From the NCBI GenBank assembly GCA_045538305.1, contig JAZSRC010000062.1, positions 1-35,860 on the forward strand: DNA of 35,860 nt, written 5' to 3'. The number at the start of each line of letters is the position of its first letter. The first letter of the stretch is position 1. Source of the stretch: SFHK01 sp045538305 (GTDB lineage Bacteria > Bacillota > Clostridia > Christensenellales > Aristaeellaceae). Positions 14,438-22,681 of the stretch are shown piece by piece. Made by a program: the position numbers and the translations under genes. The notes beneath the pieces were generated by a model. The model saw only the letters and a program-made list of their open reading frames with translations, did not search any database and was not told the DNA's origin.

Positions 14438-15706
14438 TTATGGCTTCAGCTGGTAAATGATGCATGCGTGCTGGCGCAGGTTGGCGGCGATATCCGGGCC
14501 TTCGATTTTGATTTCTTCATCCGTCCAAAGGTTAACGGCGGCTGTTACGGATTCCTCCGTAATCTCTGAAAGGTTTACCCGAACGGTTGCAGGTGCATCC
14601 GAAATGTTGAAAAGTGCGACAACGGGACGGCTTTCCTTATCAAGATTCGTCCACACGGCGTATTCCTCTGTTCTGGCGATTTGCCGGGCCTGATACGGGC
14701 TCTGCGTAAGGGGAAGGACGTTCGGATTTGTCAGCAGATTTTCGGTGAAGGAATCAAGCTTTGTCAGCTCGCCGCCCATCATCAAAGGCGCGCGGAAAAT
14801 GCACCATAGCGTCATCAGTGTGTATTGTTCGTCATGAGACAGGTTTGACGGTATGCCGCCCTTCCACATTCTGAGTGTTCCCAGAGGAAGCATGTCCGCA
14901 TCCGGCCAGCAGCCGGGCTGCACGTGCGTCTGCCACGCCTCGAGGCGCTGGAACATTGCCTTTACCGGCGGCCAGTCGTCCCACAGATCGTCGGTTATGC
15001 GCCACATGTTTGCGTATTTGGACAGATGCCACACATTATCGGTCTTTGCTGGGCCGGGGGAAAGGGAAAGCACCATTTCCCGGCCGCTTTTGTCTATGGC
15101 GTTTCGGATCATTTCGATATCCGCCTTGGCAGCATAGGAATCGTTTGCATTAAAATCGGTGCGGCAGATATCGTCCACCTTAACGTAATCAACGCCCCAT
15201 TCGGCATACATTTTGAATATGGAATCGTAGTATGCCTGTGCACCCGGATGGTTTGGGTTTAGTCCGTACATATCCGTATTCCAACGGCACTCGCGGAAAG
15301 GAAGCGTAACCTCGCGCGCTGTATACCTGGTACCAAGAATCGGAAAATCCGAGTACACTGCCTGCCGCGGTATGCCGCGCATGATGTGAATGCCGAATTT
15401 GAGGCCCATTTCATGGATTTTTTCGGCAATCGCCTGAAAACCGGAAGGGAAACGGTTGTAAGCCGGAAGCAGTCGGCCGTATGTATCCATCGTCAGACGG
15501 GCATAGGCGTGATACTCTGTGCTGTCTGCAGAAGGTTCCGACCACTGAATATCGCAGACCACATACTCATAGCCAGTAGCAAGCAGTTTTTCCTTCATGA
15601 CTTCCGCATTGGCTAAAAGCTGCTTTTCGGTAACGGATGCGCCATAACAATCCCAGCTGTTCCAGCCCATCGGCGGCGTGAGCGCGGCAAGGTCCTTTTG
15701 AATCAT
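14438..15706 (-). CDS. GH27-family glycoside hydrolase (alpha-galactosidase-like)
   Basis: The 422-residue protein has the clan-D (beta/alpha)8 barrel starting TPPMGWNSWDCYG, the nucleophile motif YVKVDD near residue 175 and WRITDDLWDDW, which carries the predicted acid/base Asp. A small C-terminal beta domain completes it. There is no signal peptide. Where true alpha-galactosidases have IDDCW to bind galactose, this protein has CDIQW, and GIHIMRGIPRQAV replaces the usual cysteine-bearing loop. The substrate may therefore be another sugar, such as a beta-L-arabinopyranoside, which GH27 members also cleave. ATG 15706 is chosen because GGAGG precedes it. Confidence 0.87.
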   Translation of the reverse strand: MIQKDLAALTPPMGWNSWDCYGASVTEKQLLANAEVMKEKLLATGYEYVVCDIQWSEPSADSTEYHAYARLTMDTYGRLLPAYNRFPSGFQAIAEKIHEMGLKFGIHIMRGIPRQAVYSDFPILGTRYTAREVTLPFRECRWNTDMYGLNPNHPGAQAYYDSIFKMYAEWGVDYVKVDDICRTDFNANDSYAAKADIEMIRNAIDKSGREMVLSLSPGPAKTDNVWHLSKYANMWRITDDLWDDWPPVKAMFQRLEAWQTHVQPGCWPDADMLPLGTLRMWKGGIPSNLSHDEQYTLMTLWCIFRAPLMMGGELTKLDSFTENLLTNPNVLPLTQSPYQARQIARTEEYAVWTNLDKESRPVVALFNISDAPATVRVNLSEITEESVTAAVNLWTDEEIKIEGPDIAANLRQHACIIYQLKP

Positions 15707-15762
15707 GTATTTTATCCTCCAATGTGATAGCCTTAACAAGGCTCATTCCTATTTGTTTTGAT

Positions 15763-15813
15763 AAAAAAACCCTTCAAACATGCGTATAGTACCATAATAC
15801 GCAGTTTGAAGGG
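15763..15813 (-). terminator. Intrinsic terminator of the Flx-Hdr-fumarate reductase operon
   Basis: Read on the minus strand, CCCTTCAAAC (15813-15804) plus TGCGTAT pairs with ATACGCA plus GTTTGAAGGG (15779-15770) with a single bulged base. Seven T residues follow (complement of 15769-15763). It lies 45 bases after the exchanger stop. The GH27 promoter overlaps it. Confidence 0.9.
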
Positions 15814-15822
15814 GAATGTCAA
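15794..15822 (-). promoter_or_regulatory. Promoter of the GH27 gene, embedded in the terminator hairpin
   Basis: On the minus strand, TTGACA (15822-15817) and TATTAT (15799-15794) are separated by 17 bases. The predicted start near 15787 lies in the hairpin just past the loop. Transcripts begun here therefore lack most of the 5' arm and should not terminate, while transcripts from the upstream operon should. Confidence 0.75.
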
Positions 15823-15857
15823 CTATAAGTGGAAGGGAGAAATGGCTTTCGACCCGG

Positions 15858-17084
15858 TCAGAACAAAATGATCAGGAACTGGGAAACCAGTACCACGACG
15901 ATCAGCGCGATCGGATATGTGGCGGCGTAAGCAGAGGCTACATCCTCCGTTTTGGAAACGTTTATCAGCGTACCAAGTGCGGGGGTGGAAGTCATGCCGC
16001 CGGTGATGGAGCCCAGACTGTTAAGAAGGCTCAGCTTCAGAACATACTTGGCAAACAGGAAACCTGCAATCATCGGAATAAGCGTCATGAATACGCCGTA
16101 GAAGAAGTAGATGATTTCCAGATTCTGAATAAAGTTTGCGCCGCCTGCAACGCCTGCGCCGGTCAAAAACAGCATCAGACCCAGCTCGCGGAATACCTTT
16201 AATGTGGTCTCCATAGGCATGATGGATACTCTGCCGACTTTTCCGATATGTCCGAAAACAAGCGCAATCAGCAGACAGCCGCCGGTAGTGGTGAGAGAGA
16301 AGGTTGTGCCCGTAAGGCCGTCGCTTGTAAGCGGAATCTTCACCATGCCTACAAAGATGCCGATAATGGCAGCCAGCGCAAAGGGCATGAATCCAAAGGG
16401 ATCCATGGTAATAAGGTTTTTGGTTTCAACCTTTTCAGAAACGTCCTTTACGCTGACAAGCTTTGCACGTTCCTCATCCATATTGGCCTTGACGATTTTC
16501 GGAAGCAGCTGAACAAACAGAACCACGCCGATGACGCCGAAAATGTACGCAATGCCGTTTCCGGCGGTGACAACATCCTCGTAGGCTTCGCCAACCGTGG
16601 CTTTGGCTGCGGAGAAAGCAGGTGTGGATGTGAGCGCGCCGGACAGAAGCCCTGTAACCATTGCCGTCAGATACTCGGGTTCGGTTGAAGAAGTCATGCG
16701 TCCAAACAGGATGCACAAAACGGCTGCAATACCGCCGGTTACAATGATTACCAGCCCCAAAAGCACATAGGATGTGAAATTCTTTTTCATGTTTCCAAAG
16801 AATTTCGGGCCAGCAATAAAACCAACCGATGTAACAAACAGGATCAGGCCTACGTTTTCAATGATCTTGAGCGCGTTTTTCGTATAGCCGGTCAGCTGTG
16901 CTTCCAGCGTATCATAGAACAGACAGCCGAAAACAAGCGAGACGATAAAGACGCCGGCCGTACCCAGAGAAACGCCTTTAATGGTAACGCGGCCAAGCAG
17001 ATAACCTGCAGTCGCAATCGCAAATATGCAGAACATGAGGAACGTGATGCCGTTAATGGAGATCACGCCGTTAAAAAGAGTCAT
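15858..17084 (-). CDS. Aspartate:alanine exchanger (AAE) family transporter, putative succinate/dicarboxylate exporter
   Basis: The 408-residue membrane protein has two homologous halves, each with the conserved GLxxG-x-x-TSTPA signature (GLLSGALTSTPAFSAA near residue 145 and GSITGGMTSTPALGTL near 370), as in AspT and YidE-type carriers. Usual family members are about 560 residues with TrkA-C (RCK) domains between the halves; here only a short charged linker (about residues 215-230) is present. It is the last gene of the operon, directly after the fumarate reductase flavoprotein. The family includes the succinate exporter SucE of corynebacteria. Succinate export, perhaps in exchange for another dicarboxylate, is therefore inferred from context. 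Confidence 0.85.
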   Translation of the reverse strand: MTLFNGVISINGITFLMFCIFAIATAGYLLGRVTIKGVSLGTAGVFIVSLVFGCLFYDTLEAQLTGYTKNALKIIENVGLILFVTSVGFIAGPKFFGNMKKNFTSYVLLGLVIIVTGGIAAVLCILFGRMTSSTEPEYLTAMVTGLLSGALTSTPAFSAAKATVGEAYEDVVTAGNGIAYIFGVIGVVLFVQLLPKIVKANMDEERAKLVSVKDVSEKVETKNLITMDPFGFMPFALAAIIGIFVGMVKIPLTSDGLTGTTFSLTTTGGCLLIALVFGHIGKVGRVSIMPMETTLKVFRELGLMLFLTGAGVAGGANFIQNLEIIYFFYGVFMTLIPMIAGFLFAKYVLKLSLLNSLGSITGGMTSTPALGTLINVSKTEDVASAYAATYPIALIVVVLVSQFLIILF

Positions 17085-17107
17085 GAGGCATTCGACCTTT
17101 CAAGGAA

Positions 17108-18703
17108 TTACTTTCTGCGATAGTCGGGCAGGAGCTTGGGCGAAAGGAGATCGGTTTCGATTCCGGCTTCACAAAGCTCTTTTTCAAATGCTTCTACATG
17201 GGACAGCGTCAGCGTACCGACTTTTACGGTTTTGCTCTTTGCTGCTGCATTTTTGCCGGCGTTTCTTCCAAATACGATGATATCCAGAAGAGAGTTGCCC
17301 ATCAGGCGGTTCCTGCCGTGAATGCCGCCTACAGCTTCTCCCGCAACATACAGATTGCCAACCTCCGTGGTCATGCCGTCTTCGGTTATATCCAGACCGC
17401 CGTTCTGATAGTGCAGCGTCGGGTATACGAGGATGGGTTCCTTGCGGATATCGATGCCATACTTTTCAAACATGCGCATCATGGCGGGAATGCGCTTTTC
17501 GATGGTGCCTTCACCGCCGATTTTTTCGATCATCGGAGTATCCAGCCAAACGCCGAAGCCATTTTGGGTATCCACGCCGTTTTCACGGGTGGTGCATTCG
17601 CGAATGATGGAAGCGGGGGAAACGTCTCGCGTTTCCAGCGGATGCATGAAGGCTTCGCCGTTTTTATTGATAAGCTTTGCGCCGAGGGATCGGACCTTTT
17701 CGGTAACGAGCGCGCCGAAAATCTGCTCCGGATACGCTGCGCCGGTGGGATGATACTGAAGCGTATCGGCATACAAAAGCTTTGCGCCCGCGCGATAGCC
17801 AAGCACAAGACCGTCTGCCGTCGCGCCGTAATGGTTGGAGGTGGGGAAGCCCTGATAGTGCATACGGCCTGCACCGCCGGTTGCAATGACGACGGTCTTT
17901 GCGCGCGCAATCAGAATCTCGGCTGTTTCCATGTTGAGAAGCACTGCGCCGGCCGCGTTTTTGTTTTCATCCAGGATAATCTCGATGGCGCTGGTAAAGT
18001 CAACCACCGGAATTTCGCGGTTCAGAACTTCGTCGCGAAGCGTACGCATAATCTCGGCGCCGGAATAATCCTTTGCTGCATGCATACGTTTTCTGGAGGT
18101 ACCGCCGCCGTGCGTGGTGACCATAACGCCGTTTTCGTCCTTGTCGAATTCCACACCGAGATCGCTGAGCCATTGGATGGCTTCGGGTGCGTCGCATACA
18201 AGCTTTCTGAGCAGTTCGCGCTTTGCGGCAAAATGGCCGCCGCCAAATGCGTCCACAAAATGAATCGCGGGGGAATCATTGGGCTTATCGGCAGCCTGAA
18301 TTCCGCCTTCCGCCATCATGGTGTTGGCGTCGCCGATTCGAAGCTTGGTTACGATCATTACGTTTGCTCCGGCTTCGTGCGCTTCAATTGCAGCTGATGC
18401 GCCTGCGCCGCCGCCGCCGATTACCAATACGTCTACATCGTAATCGGGCGAAGAGAGATCAATCGCCTTTCCTGCAATACGGCTGTGCGCCTGAAGCATA
18501 CGGGCCAGTTCCTTCGGAACCTTATCGCCCTTGTTCGGGCCGATGGCGAGGTTCTCAAACTCATCCTGTTTATAGTCCGGATGATATGCGGCCAGAAGCT
18601 GCTCCTTCTGTTCGGCGGTCATACGGGCGGGTTCCAGCGCGATATTTTTCTCTCTTGCTGCTTCCACTTTCTTTAGGGATGCCTGAAATTTCTCGGAATA
18701 CAT
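17108..18703 (-). CDS. Fumarate reductase flavoprotein subunit (soluble, TfrA/FrdA-like)
   Basis: The 531-residue protein has an extra 85-residue N-terminal region, then the FAD fold (VLVIGGGGAGASAAIEAHEAG, residues 93-113) and the fumarate reductase active-site set: HPTG with His318, TRDV with Arg359, HYQNGG with His431 and GRNR with Arg464/466. These match the His/Arg/His/Arg residues that bind and protonate fumarate. The histidine that binds FAD covalently in membrane Frd/Sdh is replaced (DANTMMAEGG), so FAD is probably non-covalent, as in L-aspartate oxidase. An aspartate oxidase role is unlikely, since no nadA or nadC is near and an iron-sulfur subunit is adjacent. No membrane anchor subunit is encoded. 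Confidence 0.9.
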   Translation of the reverse strand: MYSEKFQASLKKVEAAREKNIALEPARMTAEQKEQLLAAYHPDYKQDEFENLAIGPNKGDKVPKELARMLQAHSRIAGKAIDLSSPDYDVDVLVIGGGGAGASAAIEAHEAGANVMIVTKLRIGDANTMMAEGGIQAADKPNDSPAIHFVDAFGGGHFAAKRELLRKLVCDAPEAIQWLSDLGVEFDKDENGVMVTTHGGGTSRKRMHAAKDYSGAEIMRTLRDEVLNREIPVVDFTSAIEIILDENKNAAGAVLLNMETAEILIARAKTVVIATGGAGRMHYQGFPTSNHYGATADGLVLGYRAGAKLLYADTLQYHPTGAAYPEQIFGALVTEKVRSLGAKLINKNGEAFMHPLETRDVSPASIIRECTTRENGVDTQNGFGVWLDTPMIEKIGGEGTIEKRIPAMMRMFEKYGIDIRKEPILVYPTLHYQNGGLDITEDGMTTEVGNLYVAGEAVGGIHGRNRLMGNSLLDIIVFGRNAGKNAAAKSKTVKVGTLTLSHVEAFEKELCEAGIETDLLSPKLLPDYRRK

Positions 18704-18717
18704 GAAAGCGCGCCTCC

Positions 18718-19392
18718 TTACTTCTCAATATCGCGGTTGTTATACAGTTCCTTCATTTCACTTACGGGTTTCTGCATCAACGCCTCGATCAGCTCGGTGA
18801 AGGTTCCGTTGTTGATTTCCTTTACGCGATCTTCCAGATGATCGCACTTGGGGGCAAGATACTTTCCGTTGATCCGGCGCGCAAGCATCGCTACCTGAGG
18901 ATGAGAGATGCCTGCCGGACAGCGGGCGGAACATACGCCGCACATGACGCAGTCGAACGATTCCTCTGCGCAGGCTTCAAAGTCGCCTCTTTGCGCATAC
19001 GCGATATACTGCATGACATTAAGGCTTTGCGTGCAGCTTTTCGTGCAGGCATTACAGCCGATGCATGCGTAGATTTCCGGATACAGCTGCATCATGATCT
19101 GTTCGGATGCAGAAACCTGATTGATGTCGTATACCTGCTTGACCAGAGGGAAGAAGGGAAGGGTTGCGATATACATGTTATCCTCAACCTTCGTCTGGCA
19201 GGCGAGACAGGATTTTAGCTCTCTGTCGCCCTTTATGCGGTATATCGTTGCGCATGCACCGCAGAAGCCGTTACGGCAGCCACAGCCGCGCACAAGCTGA
19301 TAACCGGCGTATTCCATGGCGCACATGATGGTCAGGTTATCGGGCACCTGATACTTCTTTCCAAACAGAAAAATGTTGACCATATTTTCCAT
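18718..19392 (-). CDS. Fumarate reductase iron-sulfur subunit (FrdB/TfrB N-terminal type)
   Basis: The 224-residue protein has an N-terminal 2Fe-2S domain with C39-x4-C44-x2-C47-x14-C62, then CIGCNACTKSC and CVMCGVCSARCP motifs for two further clusters. This is the electron-wire subunit of a succinate dehydrogenase/fumarate reductase. Archaeal thiol:fumarate reductase TfrB is the same module fused to a CCG (HdrB-like) domain; here that domain is missing but a separate HdrB is encoded in the same operon. ATG 19392 is used because AAGGAG lies seven bases upstream. It is 14 bases from the flavoprotein gene. Confidence 0.9.
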   Translation of the reverse strand: MENMVNIFLFGKKYQVPDNLTIMCAMEYAGYQLVRGCGCRNGFCGACATIYRIKGDRELKSCLACQTKVEDNMYIATLPFFPLVKQVYDINQVSASEQIMMQLYPEIYACIGCNACTKSCTQSLNVMQYIAYAQRGDFEACAEESFDCVMCGVCSARCPAGISHPQVAMLARRINGKYLAPKCDHLEDRVKEINNGTFTELIEALMQKPVSEMKELYNNRDIEK

Positions 19393-19410
19393 GCCGATTC
19401 TCCTTATCAA

Positions 19411-20244
19411 TCAATACTCGTCCGGCAATTCATTCAGTTCATCCATGCGGAATACCGGGCCGTCCTTACATACGTATTTTGCGCCGATGTTGCAGCGGCC
19501 GCATTTGCCAATGCCGCATTTCATACGCAGTTCCATTGTGGTGTAGATCTGAGTTTTATCAAAACCAAGGGCGGTTAAGCCTTCCAACGTGAACTTGATC
19601 ATGATGGGCGGGCCGCAGAGGATGGCGGTTTTATTGATGTCAAAATTAAGCTCTTTTACGAAATTCGGAACAAAACCAACATGTCCCGTCCAACCTTCCT
19701 GCTCACGGTCTATGGTAAGGTGTACGGACACATTTTCGTCCTTGCACCATTCGTCGATGATCTCCTGATAATCCACCAGATCGTTCATGGAGCGGGAGCC
19801 GTACACGATATCAATCTTCCCGTACCGTTCGGGGTAATGGCGGCAGTAATTGATTACCGAACGAAGGGGAGCAAGGCCGATGCCGCCGGCGATGAACAGA
19901 AGATCTTTCCCCTGAAACTCATCGTCCACCGGGAACGGACGGCCATAAGGACCGCGGATTGTAAGCTGCTGCCCAACCTCTGCCTGATGCAGCCAATCGG
20001 TTACACATCCGCACTTTTTGATGGAAAACTCCATATACTCGGTGTTGGTAGGAGAGGAGGTGATGGAAAACATCGCTTCGCCTACGCCCGGTATGGAAAG
20101 CATGGCGCACTGGCCTGGACGGTGATCAAACGGCTTTTTTCCGTCTGGCGTCAATACGCGGAAGGTTTTTACGTCGGGCGTGTCAATGCGGATGTCGGTG
20201 ATCACGCCGAGCGTGGGGATCAGCATTTCCGCTCGATTATTCAT
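19411..20244 (-). CDS. flxA: FlxA-like NAD(P)H-binding flavoprotein of the Flx-Hdr complex
   Basis: The 277-residue protein is a ferredoxin-NADP reductase-fold oxidoreductase. An FAD-binding barrel (FSITSSPTN, RGPYGRPFP) is followed by a nucleotide-binding half (FIAGGIGLAPLRSVI, then AILCGPPIM) and a C-terminal 2Fe-2S motif (CGIGKCGRC then C). Homologs are AsrB of sulfite reductase and the gamma subunit of sulfhydrogenase, but there is no AsrC. The FlxB-FlxC-FlxD-HdrABC neighbours identify it as FlxA, the NADH-oxidising entry point. Its ATG overlaps the flxB end by 8 bases. Confidence 0.87.
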   Translation of the reverse strand: MNNRAEMLIPTLGVITDIRIDTPDVKTFRVLTPDGKKPFDHRPGQCAMLSIPGVGEAMFSITSSPTNTEYMEFSIKKCGCVTDWLHQAEVGQQLTIRGPYGRPFPVDDEFQGKDLLFIAGGIGLAPLRSVINYCRHYPERYGKIDIVYGSRSMNDLVDYQEIIDEWCKDENVSVHLTIDREQEGWTGHVGFVPNFVKELNFDINKTAILCGPPIMIKFTLEGLTALGFDKTQIYTTMELRMKCGIGKCGRCNIGAKYVCKDGPVFRMDELNELPDEY

Positions 20245-21265
20245 CGTCTTTTCCTCCCAGCGCTTTCATTACCTTTACAATGTTCATCTGAATCGGGCAG
20301 CGTCCAAGGCAGCGTCCGCAGCCGACGCAGCTGAATAAGCCATCGTTGTTTTCGGGATAGTATACCAGCTTATGCATGAAGCGCTGACGGAAGCGCTCCA
20401 GCTGGCTAAGGCGCGGCTGGCCTGCGGACATCTTCGTAAATTCGGAATACATGCAGGAATCCCAGCAGCGATAGCGAATGACGCCGGAGGCAGTTACTAA
20501 GTCCTTGATGTCGTAGCACTGGCAGGTGGGGCAAACAAAGGTGCAGGTGCCGCATCCAAGGCATGCTTCGCTCAAGGTTTTCCACTCGGGTGCGTCAAAG
20601 AATTCTTTGGTCTTTTCACCGCCGAAGGACGAAGCATCGAGAGATGCAAGCGGAAGCTTCTTTTCAATTTTCCGGATGCTTTCAATCTGCCGGTCAACTT
20701 CATCGCCTTCGCAGGGTTCGACGAGTTCATGAATCAGATGGAGCAGCTTTTCTCCCTTTTCGGTATGGAATGAAAGGTATAAGCTGTCTGTTGTTTTATG
20801 ACAGGTTACATCGCCCTCCGGATTCGCCTTGTCGATTCCAAAGGTATGGCAGAAGCAGGTTTCGGTCGGACGCGTACAGGCGACGGAAACAATGATTGCA
20901 TGCTCCCGGCGCGATGCATAATAGGAGTCGGGAACATCCTGAAGGAATACTCTGTCAAGAATATCAAAACTCTTTACATCGCAGGCGCGAACGCCGAAAA
21001 TGACAAAATCTTCGGATTCTCTGCGGGTGTCGATAATCTCGATGTTCTTTCCGGATACCTTGAATTCTACCAGATCTTCCGTTTGGGGGAAGAAAAAGTC
21101 CTTGGGGCTTCTGACAGTGTTGAGCGCTTCCGACCACTTTGCGCCCTTTTCCCATTTTTTGTACTCGCTGTCTCCGGCAGAGTTATCCTGAGGCAGATAG
21201 AGGGCTAAGGATGCGGCAATCTTTTCAAATGCGAGATCGATTTTATCAAGAGAAAGTCTGTACAT
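20237..21265 (-). CDS. flxB: FlxB-like iron-sulfur subunit of the Flx-Hdr complex (AsrA/HydB family)
   Basis: The 342-residue protein belongs to the 4Fe-4S dicluster family that includes AsrA and the sulfhydrogenase beta subunit. It has FGVRACDVKSFDILDRVF in the N-terminal domain, CLGCGTCTFVCPTCQC near residue 240 and CVGCGRCLGRCPIQM near the C-terminus, each for a 4Fe-4S cluster. It would carry electrons between FlxA and the FlxC/FlxD/HdrA core. ATG 21265 is chosen because GGGAGG lies upstream; the longer in-frame extension lies within flxC. It overlaps flxA by 8 bases. Confidence 0.85.
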   Translation of the reverse strand: MYRLSLDKIDLAFEKIAASLALYLPQDNSAGDSEYKKWEKGAKWSEALNTVRSPKDFFFPQTEDLVEFKVSGKNIEIIDTRRESEDFVIFGVRACDVKSFDILDRVFLQDVPDSYYASRREHAIIVSVACTRPTETCFCHTFGIDKANPEGDVTCHKTTDSLYLSFHTEKGEKLLHLIHELVEPCEGDEVDRQIESIRKIEKKLPLASLDASSFGGEKTKEFFDAPEWKTLSEACLGCGTCTFVCPTCQCYDIKDLVTASGVIRYRCWDSCMYSEFTKMSAGQPRLSQLERFRQRFMHKLVYYPENNDGLFSCVGCGRCLGRCPIQMNIVKVMKALGGKDDE

Positions 21266-21269
21266 ATGC

Positions 21270-22259
21270 TCATTTCCTCCCGTCAAAAATCTGTCCCGGT
21301 TCGATATCGGCTTCTGTGTAATCAACCAGCGGCGCACGGGAGCCAACCTCCAGGCCGGCCTGGTATTCGCCGTAGAATGTGTCAATATCGCTGATGAATT
21401 TTCGGTTCAGCAGATGCAGAGGAATTCTCTGCGGGCAAACGCGCGAGCATTCGCCGCAATCCGTGCAGCGTCCGGCTACATGGAATGCGCGGATGATGTG
21501 AAACATCTTTTCTTCAAAGCTGTTTGCGGCGGCTTTGTTTTCAACGCCGGATTTTGGATTGTCAAACACGCACTTTTCGCAGGTGCAGGCGGGGCATACA
21601 TCGCGGCAAGCGTTGCAGCGGATGCAGCGCGAAAGCTCGTTCTGCCAGAATGCGTAGCGCTCGTCGGGCGTCATGCTTTCAAGTCTGTGAACTTCTAAGA
21701 ACCGGTCGCCTTCGGGTATATTCTTGTCTTCTGACAGGATTTCGTCAAAGTTGGCGTTCGCCGTACCCTTGCAGAACAGGCACTTTTCCAGACGAACGGC
21801 CCTTTTTTCAATCCTGATCGGCGCATCCTCATAGATGGTGGAAATGAGGAAGCTGCTTTCATCCTCATCGATTGCGCTTATGCCTTCGCCTGCGATCTGC
21901 CTGATTTTGTTGATGTCTGCCATACCCTCGCAGGGTACGGAGATGGCGTATACGTTTTCACGGCGAATTCTGTGCTCGGTCAGCAGCTGATTGAAACTGT
22001 AGCTGTCGCAGGGCTTCAGGAATACCAGTATTTTGCCGGAAAACTTGTTTGCGTATCGCAGCAGATACTTGGATACGTTTGCAGACGAAAAGCCGTTCCA
22101 GATAAACCCTTTGCGGATTTCATCGGCGCTTTCAAACAGGGCGGGAGTTACGTCATAATCAAACTCACCTTTTTTCCAGCCGATAAGCGCCTGTACCTTG
22201 CCTTCGTTTAAAAGAGAAACTGCTTTTTCGGCAAGCGCTGCCTGCGTTATTTTTTGCAT
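21270..22259 (-). CDS. flxC: FlxC-like iron-sulfur subunit of the Flx-Hdr complex
   Basis: The 329-residue protein is a distant paralog of FlxB. It has FLKPCDSYSFNQLLTEH in the N-terminal domain, an extra CLFCKG motif near the middle, the cysteine-dense CIRCNACRDVCPACTCEKC near residue 210 and CTDCGECSRVCPQRIP near residue 270. This pattern matches FrhB/FdhB-like electron-transfer subunits that dock on HdrA-MvhD modules. ATG 22259 is chosen because GGAGG precedes it and MQKITQAALAEKAVSLL is the natural N-terminus. It overlaps the flxD end by 13 bases. Confidence 0.83.
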   Translation of the reverse strand: MQKITQAALAEKAVSLLNEGKVQALIGWKKGEFDYDVTPALFESADEIRKGFIWNGFSSANVSKYLLRYANKFSGKILVFLKPCDSYSFNQLLTEHRIRRENVYAISVPCEGMADINKIRQIAGEGISAIDEDESSFLISTIYEDAPIRIEKRAVRLEKCLFCKGTANANFDEILSEDKNIPEGDRFLEVHRLESMTPDERYAFWQNELSRCIRCNACRDVCPACTCEKCVFDNPKSGVENKAAANSFEEKMFHIIRAFHVAGRCTDCGECSRVCPQRIPLHLLNRKFISDIDTFYGEYQAGLEVGSRAPLVDYTEADIEPGQIFDGRK

Positions 22260-22681
22260 CGCAGATCCTCCAATCTCTTGTTTTCGCCGAGGGAAGCGAC
22301 CTTTTCGGCGAAATCGTTCATAGTAGCGGCAAATTTTGCACCCTCTGCTGCGGAAACCCATTCCACGCGCGTGCGATCTCGCTCAATGCCTAGGTAGTCG
22401 AGCATGGAGAAAAGCAGCGCCATGCGGCGGCGGGTGTAGTAGTTGCCGGAAGTATAATGGCAGTCGCCTGGATGACAGCCACAGATAATCACGCCGTCTG
22501 CGCCGCGCTGAAAGGCGCGCAGCACGAACATCGGGTTTACGCGGCAGGAACAGGGCACGCGGATGATTTTGACATCCGCCGGGTAGCTTAAGCGGTTGCT
22601 GCCGGCCAGGTCTGCACCTGCGTAGGAGCACCAGTTGCAGCAGAACCCCACGATCAGGGGCTTATATCCGTTTACCTGCAT
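22247..22681 (-). CDS. flxD: FlxD/MvhD-type [2Fe-2S] subunit linking the input module to HdrA
   Basis: The 144-residue protein is a clear member of the MvhD family: FCCNWCSYAGADLAG, then VPCSCRVNP and VIICGCHPGDCHYTSGN, with the paired cysteines that hold the 2Fe-2S cluster. MvhD passes electrons from a hydrogenase, formate dehydrogenase or Flx module to the bifurcating FAD of HdrA. Its start overlaps the hdrA end by 10 bases and its end overlaps flxC, indicating tight stoichiometric expression. Confidence 0.93.
   Translation of the reverse strand: MQVNGYKPLIVGFCCNWCSYAGADLAGSNRLSYPADVKIIRVPCSCRVNPMFVLRAFQRGADGVIICGCHPGDCHYTSGNYYTRRRMALLFSMLDYLGIERDRTRVEWVSAAEGAKFAATMNDFAEKVASLGENKRLEDLRCKK

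Noticed and set aside
17198..18397. Plus-strand open frame of 399 codons opposite the fumarate reductase flavoprotein
   Set aside because: It mirrors a gene with all catalytic motifs; the antisense product is a biased-composition artefact.
19411..21265. Anaerobic sulfite reductase subunits AsrB and AsrA
   Set aside because: There is no siroheme AsrC gene. The adjacent MvhD-type protein and HdrABC identify them as FlxA and FlxB.
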